From Actinomycetota bacterium (GTDB taxonomy: Bacteria; Actinomycetota; Humimicrobiia; Humimicrobiales; Humimicrobiaceae), in the NCBI GenBank assembly GCA_016927635.1, contig JAFGMJ010000108.1, forward strand, positions 1 to 9,515: a DNA stretch of 9,515 nt, given 5' to 3'. The notes under the pieces are model-generated. The model searched no databases. It worked only from the letters and a program-made list of their open reading frames with translations, and was not told the DNA's origin. Made by a program: the position numbers and the translations under genes. Positions 6,786 to 9,515 of the stretch are shown piece by piece; positions within the stretch are counted from its first letter, which is position 1, and each line of letters begins with the position of its first letter.

Positions 6786-8204
6786 CTAAACGCTGGCTTT
6801 ATTCTTTCTTTTTATTACCATTATAAGCAAAAGTACCGTAAAAAATGCTGTAAATATTATAAGAGTATAAAAATAAAGCATAGGGTTTTTTACCCTGTAG
6901 CCGTTTATTGCAAGTCCCAGTATAAACATCAGCGGAACTCCCAGCGGCAGGGCTACTGCGCTTCCAAGCACAAGATTTTCTGCAGCGTTGGACCTTGATT
7001 CAGGGTCTATTTCCCTTAAAAGAGCAATGCCAGTTGAAATGGTGCCGGTCCACATACCGTAAAGAGCCACTATATGTTCAATTATAAAACTGTTGTAAAT
7101 TCTTCTGCATAGAAGGATAGTATACAGCATTGTAAGTATTCCTCCGGCAGTTGTGATTATGACTATTGCGATCCAGTTTTCCTTAAATGTTATAATTGAA
7201 ATCGCAGTTATTGCAGCTACTATCATATAATCAAAAGAGGCTGAAGATATTCTCTGAAGCGTATAATTGTCGGGATAATTTATGTGCAGCCAGTCTTTTC
7301 TCTTTAGGACATTAAGCACCATTCTTACAAGTATTGCTACCATAGTAGCTATTACAAAATGAAAGCCCCATAGCAGCTGTGAAACTGTTTGCCCGTAATC
7401 CCCAAGTGGCCCCAAAGCAAGAGTAATGCCTTTAAGAAGAAAATAAGTTATTATATATACAATTCCAATGAGTACTATCTGCACTGAAAGGCTGTCAATA
7501 AAGATTTTTCTTGGGATATTTTCTGTGTGCTTTTCGTCCAAAGCACTGCCTTCTTCATGAAATATTTTTATATCTTTTTCAAGGCCTGTAAGACTGAGCC
7601 TTTCTTTTCTCCTGACCAGAAAATTAAGAAGAGGTATGCCGGGTATTATTGCCCAAAGATAGCCTATTGTGGCTATAGAAAGTCCTATATTGCCCCCATT
7701 TGTAAAACCCAGAGCCTCCCAGCTTGTACCTATTGAGTAAGCCTGGCCGGGTCCCTGTGCAAAACCAAGCGGAAGCAGAAGTCCGAAAGGCGGAAACAGC
7801 TCAGGTAATATAGTATATGCAAGCAGAAGCGACAGCGCAAAACCCAAAATACCCTGTAAAAGATATGCGCTCGTTATGGCAAATCCTGTATTTACATTAT
7901 CCTTCTTATCATCTTTTAAAGCGACAGTTCTTTCTTTTAGGGCCAGTGATATGAATCCTATTGCCATCAGGTGATAAACAAGGTTTCCAAGAAAATCAGG
8001 ATTTAATTTAATAACAGTAAGGCTCGCTGCATCTGTGGTAAATTCAAGCACAGACCGGTAAATCAAACCAATAAAACCGCCAATTATTGCAGTGGGGATC
8101 AGAAACCTTTTAAAAAACCTGATTTTATTTTTTAAAATTATTGCTATTAGTAGAAACAGGGATAAAAAAAGAAAATCTTTAACCGGAAGCCAGATTTCTT
8201 CCAT
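6786..8204 (-). CDS. Sodium/glutamate symporter family protein (GltS/ESS-like)
   Basis: A 472-aa polytopic membrane protein resembling the ESS/GltS family, whose characterised members import glutamate with Na+. Two Gly-rich segments, about where the family has its pore-loop motifs, are visible: GFAQGPGQAYSIGTSWE (147-163) in the first half and YGMWTGTISTGIALLREIDP (382-401) in the second. Hydrophobic segments predict about 10-12 helices, with a charged central loop (about 198-232) between the halves, as in this inverted-repeat fold. It is longer than E. coli GltS (about 400 aa) and the motifs are not identical to it, so the substrate may be another amino acid or dicarboxylate. The start is supported by AAAGGA (8212-8217 on the - strand), 7 nt before the ATG. 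A Na+ gradient from HppA could drive it; that link is inference. Confidence 0.85.
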   Translation of the reverse strand: MEEIWLPVKDFLFLSLFLLIAIILKNKIRFFKRFLIPTAIIGGFIGLIYRSVLEFTTDAASLTVIKLNPDFLGNLVYHLMAIGFISLALKERTVALKDDKKDNVNTGFAITSAYLLQGILGFALSLLLAYTILPELFPPFGLLLPLGFAQGPGQAYSIGTSWEALGFTNGGNIGLSIATIGYLWAIIPGIPLLNFLVRRKERLSLTGLEKDIKIFHEEGSALDEKHTENIPRKIFIDSLSVQIVLIGIVYIITYFLLKGITLALGPLGDYGQTVSQLLWGFHFVIATMVAILVRMVLNVLKRKDWLHINYPDNYTLQRISSASFDYMIVAAITAISIITFKENWIAIVIITTAGGILTMLYTILLCRRIYNSFIIEHIVALYGMWTGTISTGIALLREIDPESRSNAAENLVLGSAVALPLGVPLMFILGLAINGYRVKNPMLYFYTLIIFTAFFTVLLLIMVIKRKNKASV

Positions 8205-8470
8205 GCTGTTTTCCTTTCAAAGAGAAATTTGACAAATTGACATCAGTCCAGTTTTTTAGTTATTAGACGCTTAAAAAGTATTAATGTTTTTATTAAATTA
8301 TGTAAAATTTTAAAAAATCCGGTATTGGACAATAAAATGTATTATTACATTTAAGTTGAAGCGATGCAAACCTTAGGCTTTGATTAATTCTATTTTTAAA
8401 AAAGCTGATTGCTAAAAAAAAGACAAATGACTGCAATATTGAATACAGTATTAAAAAATATATTAATGGT

Positions 8471-8479
8471 ATTATATCA
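8471..8479 (-). promoter_or_regulatory. Extended -10 element on the minus strand, candidate promoter for the GltS-like gene
   Basis: ATTATATCA on the + strand reads TGATATAAT on the - strand, an exact extended -10 (TGnTATAAT). Transcription would begin near 8464 and give a leader of about 260 nt before the symporter ATG. That long leader, and the weaker alternative promoter nearer the gene, lower confidence. Confidence 0.35.
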
Positions 8480-8483
8480 ATTC

Positions 8484-8492
8484 TGTTATAAT
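8484..8492 (+). promoter_or_regulatory. Extended -10 promoter element for the PlsY-like gene
   Basis: TGTTATAAT is identical to the element upstream of the glycosyltransferase gene. The predicted start is near 8499, which leaves about 37 nt before TTG 8537 but only about 14 nt before ATG 8513. No strong -35 is present (TTAATG at 8463-8468 with an 18-bp spacer is weak). Confidence 0.5.
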
Positions 8493-8522
8493 AGGAAAAA
8501 ATTCACGATCCAATGAAATACG

Positions 8523-8530
8523 AGAGAGGA
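8523..8530 (+). promoter_or_regulatory. Ribosome binding site favouring TTG 8537 as start
   Basis: AGAGAGGA ends 6 nt before TTG 8537, ideal spacing. The in-frame ATG at 8513 has no Shine-Dalgarno sequence: the nearest AGG (8493-8495) is 17 nt away. The site therefore decides the choice of start. Confidence 0.65.
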
Positions 8531-8536
8531 ATTAAA

Positions 8537-9199
8537 TTGGTTGAAAGCATTTATTTTAAGATCTTTTATGTAATTGCAAGCTATCTTCTGGGCTCTGTGG
8601 TATTTGGCTATATAATTGCAAGGATACTCGGTAAAGAAGGCTTCGGAAAAATAGACAGGCCCGGCACTGCAGGCGCAGGCAGGCAATATGGTTTTAAAGC
8701 AGCTTTGCCCACATTTTTATTTGACTGCGGCAAAGGTGTGCTGGTTCCCTTATTGGGCATAATTATAGGCCTGGACATGTATACGATTATAATTGCAAGC
8801 CTTGCCGTGCTTATAGGACATAACTGGCCTGTGTTTTTTAAATTCAGGGGTGGAGGAGGAATAGCTACTGCAATGGGGACAGCAGCTGTTCTTCTGCCAG
8901 TTCAGTTTTTTATAGTTCTTGCTATTGCACTTATTATTGGTTTTACATATAAATACACCTTAAAGAAAAAGCATAAGGTAAACCAGAATGTAGTTTCGTC
9001 TCTTTTTGCAGTAATAGTGCTTCCGCCTTTTGTTTATTTATGGCAATACAGCCACAAATGGCTTGTGTGGGGAAACTGGGATAGATGGCAGGACACAGCA
9101 TTTTTAATATTTATTCTTACGGTAGGATTTTTTATAATAATCGTTGCCAAGGGAATAATACTTCACATGATTTACAGAAAAGTCCCCACAGCAGGCTAG
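8537..9199 (+). CDS. plsY: PlsY-family glycerol-3-phosphate acyltransferase-like protein, divergent active-site motifs
   Basis: About 220 aa from TTG 8537, or 228 aa from the in-frame ATG 8513. TTG is preferred for its ribosome site and because the N-terminus then matches PlsY layout. PlsY is a membrane enzyme that transfers the acyl group of acyl-phosphate to glycerol-3-phosphate, the first step of phospholipid synthesis. Residue numbers here count from ATG 8513. Family marks are LLGSVVFGYIIAR (25-37), the DCGKG segment (71-75) and IGHNWPVFFKFRGGGGIAT (101-119), with five to six or more hydrophobic helices. Two signature motifs deviate: the usual GSGNxGATN region reads RPGTAGAGR (49-57), and the usual GGKG reads GGGG (113-116), losing the Lys. 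The protein is therefore a divergent homologue, perhaps with a changed substrate or activity. Fold assignment is firm; enzyme function is tentative. Confidence 0.8.
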   Translation: MVESIYFKIFYVIASYLLGSVVFGYIIARILGKEGFGKIDRPGTAGAGRQYGFKAALPTFLFDCGKGVLVPLLGIIIGLDMYTIIIASLAVLIGHNWPVFFKFRGGGGIATAMGTAAVLLPVQFFIVLAIALIIGFTYKYTLKKKHKVNQNVVSSLFAVIVLPPFVYLWQYSHKWLVWGNWDRWQDTAFLIFILTVGFFIIIVAKGIILHMIYRKVPTAG

Positions 9200-9318
9200 A
9201 ACTTTTAAATTTTCAGGTAAACCATTTATACTGCTGGGTTATATATAACAGGAATTATTAAGACAAGGGGCAATTAAATTAAAATAGACTCTGCTGATAA
9301 ATAAGGTATTAAAATATG

Positions 9319-9510
9319 CTACCTGTTAACTGCATTATTAATAGTACTTACAATTACTTCAAAACCCCTGTCAAAGGCTCCGGTAACTGTAAAGAAAACA
9401 AATATTAGAGCAAGCGCCACCCCTGCAATAATTACTCCATACTCAGTTGCAGATGTGCCGGCCTGGTTAAATAAAATCTTTTTTAAAAAGCTTTTAATTA
9501 TTTTTAACAT
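9319..9510 (-). CDS. flp: Flp-type (type IVb) pilin, 63 aa
   Basis: A small prepilin of the Flp/Fap family, the major subunit of Tad tight-adherence pili or related secretion pili. The 18-residue leader is basic (MLKIIKSFLKK) and ends in Gly18. Prepilin peptidase would cut between Gly18 and Thr19 to leave TSATEYGVI, placing Glu23 and Tyr24 at mature positions +5 and +6, the Flp hallmark. A hydrophobic helix follows (about 25-44), then a short polar tail (FDRGFEVIVSTINNAVNR). Length is typical. The predicted ATG is only 5 bp from the window edge, so its ribosome site and promoter are not visible, though the leader length argues that the start is right. No tad genes are in view; any upstream partners lie beyond 9515. 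It converges on the PlsY-like gene with a 119-bp gap and no clear terminator. Confidence 0.88.
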   Translation of the reverse strand: MLKIIKSFLKKILFNQAGTSATEYGVIIAGVALALIFVFFTVTGAFDRGFEVIVSTINNAVNR

Positions 9511-9515
9511 AATAT

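Larger units (their letters stand above)
8205..8536. other. Divergent intergenic region between the GltS-like and PlsY-like genes
   Basis: About 330 bp of AT-rich sequence with no supported gene. It contains the divergent extended -10 pair at 8471-8492. A weaker alternative - strand promoter for the symporter has TTTACA (8301-8306 on the complement) and TAATAC (8278-8283 on the complement) with a 17-bp spacer. Two TTGACA hexamers occur on the + strand at 8229-8234 and 8237-8242, but neither has a good -10. No riboswitch or small RNA was recognised. Confidence 0.6.

Noticed and set aside
8229..8265. Two overlapping TTGACA hexamers as a + strand promoter
   Set aside because: No good -10 at proper spacing (TATTAG at 18 bp is poor), and the start would be over 250 bp from the PlsY-like gene, which has a better nearby element.
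8466..8516. 16-codon + strand frame starting ATGGTATTA
   Set aside because: No ribosome site, overlaps the predicted promoter, and no protein character.
9238..9249. 12-bp palindrome GTTATATATAAC between the PlsY-like and Flp genes
   Set aside because: AT-dominated with no loop and no T-run; not a terminator, and too little to call an operator.

Overview
This window is AT-rich bacterial chromosomal DNA. Intergenic regions are very A/T-heavy, and codon choice favours ATA (Ile), AGA/AGG (Arg) and CTT (Leu). The gene content fits a low-GC anaerobe: a potassium-dependent, probably sodium-pumping membrane pyrophosphatase, a sodium/glutamate-type symporter, a MATE exporter and a Flp/Tad-type pilin. 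I cannot name a genus or phylum. No rRNA, tRNA, transposon, phage gene or CRISPR array is visible.

Layout, left to right. A 41-residue membrane microprotein (65-190, +) shares a bidirectional terminator (191-219) with an SPFH/band 7 membrane scaffold protein (235-1218, -). A 312-bp AT-rich divergent spacer follows. Then come three + strand genes, each after its own gap: a family-4 glycosyltransferase (1531-2730), a membrane pyrophosphatase HppA with a GTG start (2949-5078), and a MATE transporter (5222-6601). A perfect 16-bp inverted repeat separates hppA from the MATE gene. The MATE gene converges, across a hairpin at 6700-6740, on a GltS-like sodium/glutamate symporter (6786-8204, -). A second divergent spacer of about 330 bp carries two back-to-back extended -10 elements arranged as an inverted repeat. 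It precedes a divergent PlsY-family acyltransferase (best start TTG 8537, ending 9199, +). The window ends with a Flp-type pilin on the - strand (9319-9510), whose upstream region lies outside.

Nearly every gene looks like its own transcription unit: gaps are 100-330 bp and no two genes overlap or are closely coupled. The functional theme is the membrane. Seven of the eight products are membrane or exported proteins, and the glycosyltransferase and PlsY-like protein would build envelope components. HppA could charge a sodium gradient from pyrophosphate, which the GltS-like symporter and perhaps the MATE exporter could spend; this coupling is inference. No new multi-gene system is evident. The points most worth checking are the altered signature motifs in the PlsY-like and HppA proteins, the divergent promoter palindrome at 8471-8492, the 16-bp hairpin at 5129-5166, and the microprotein.
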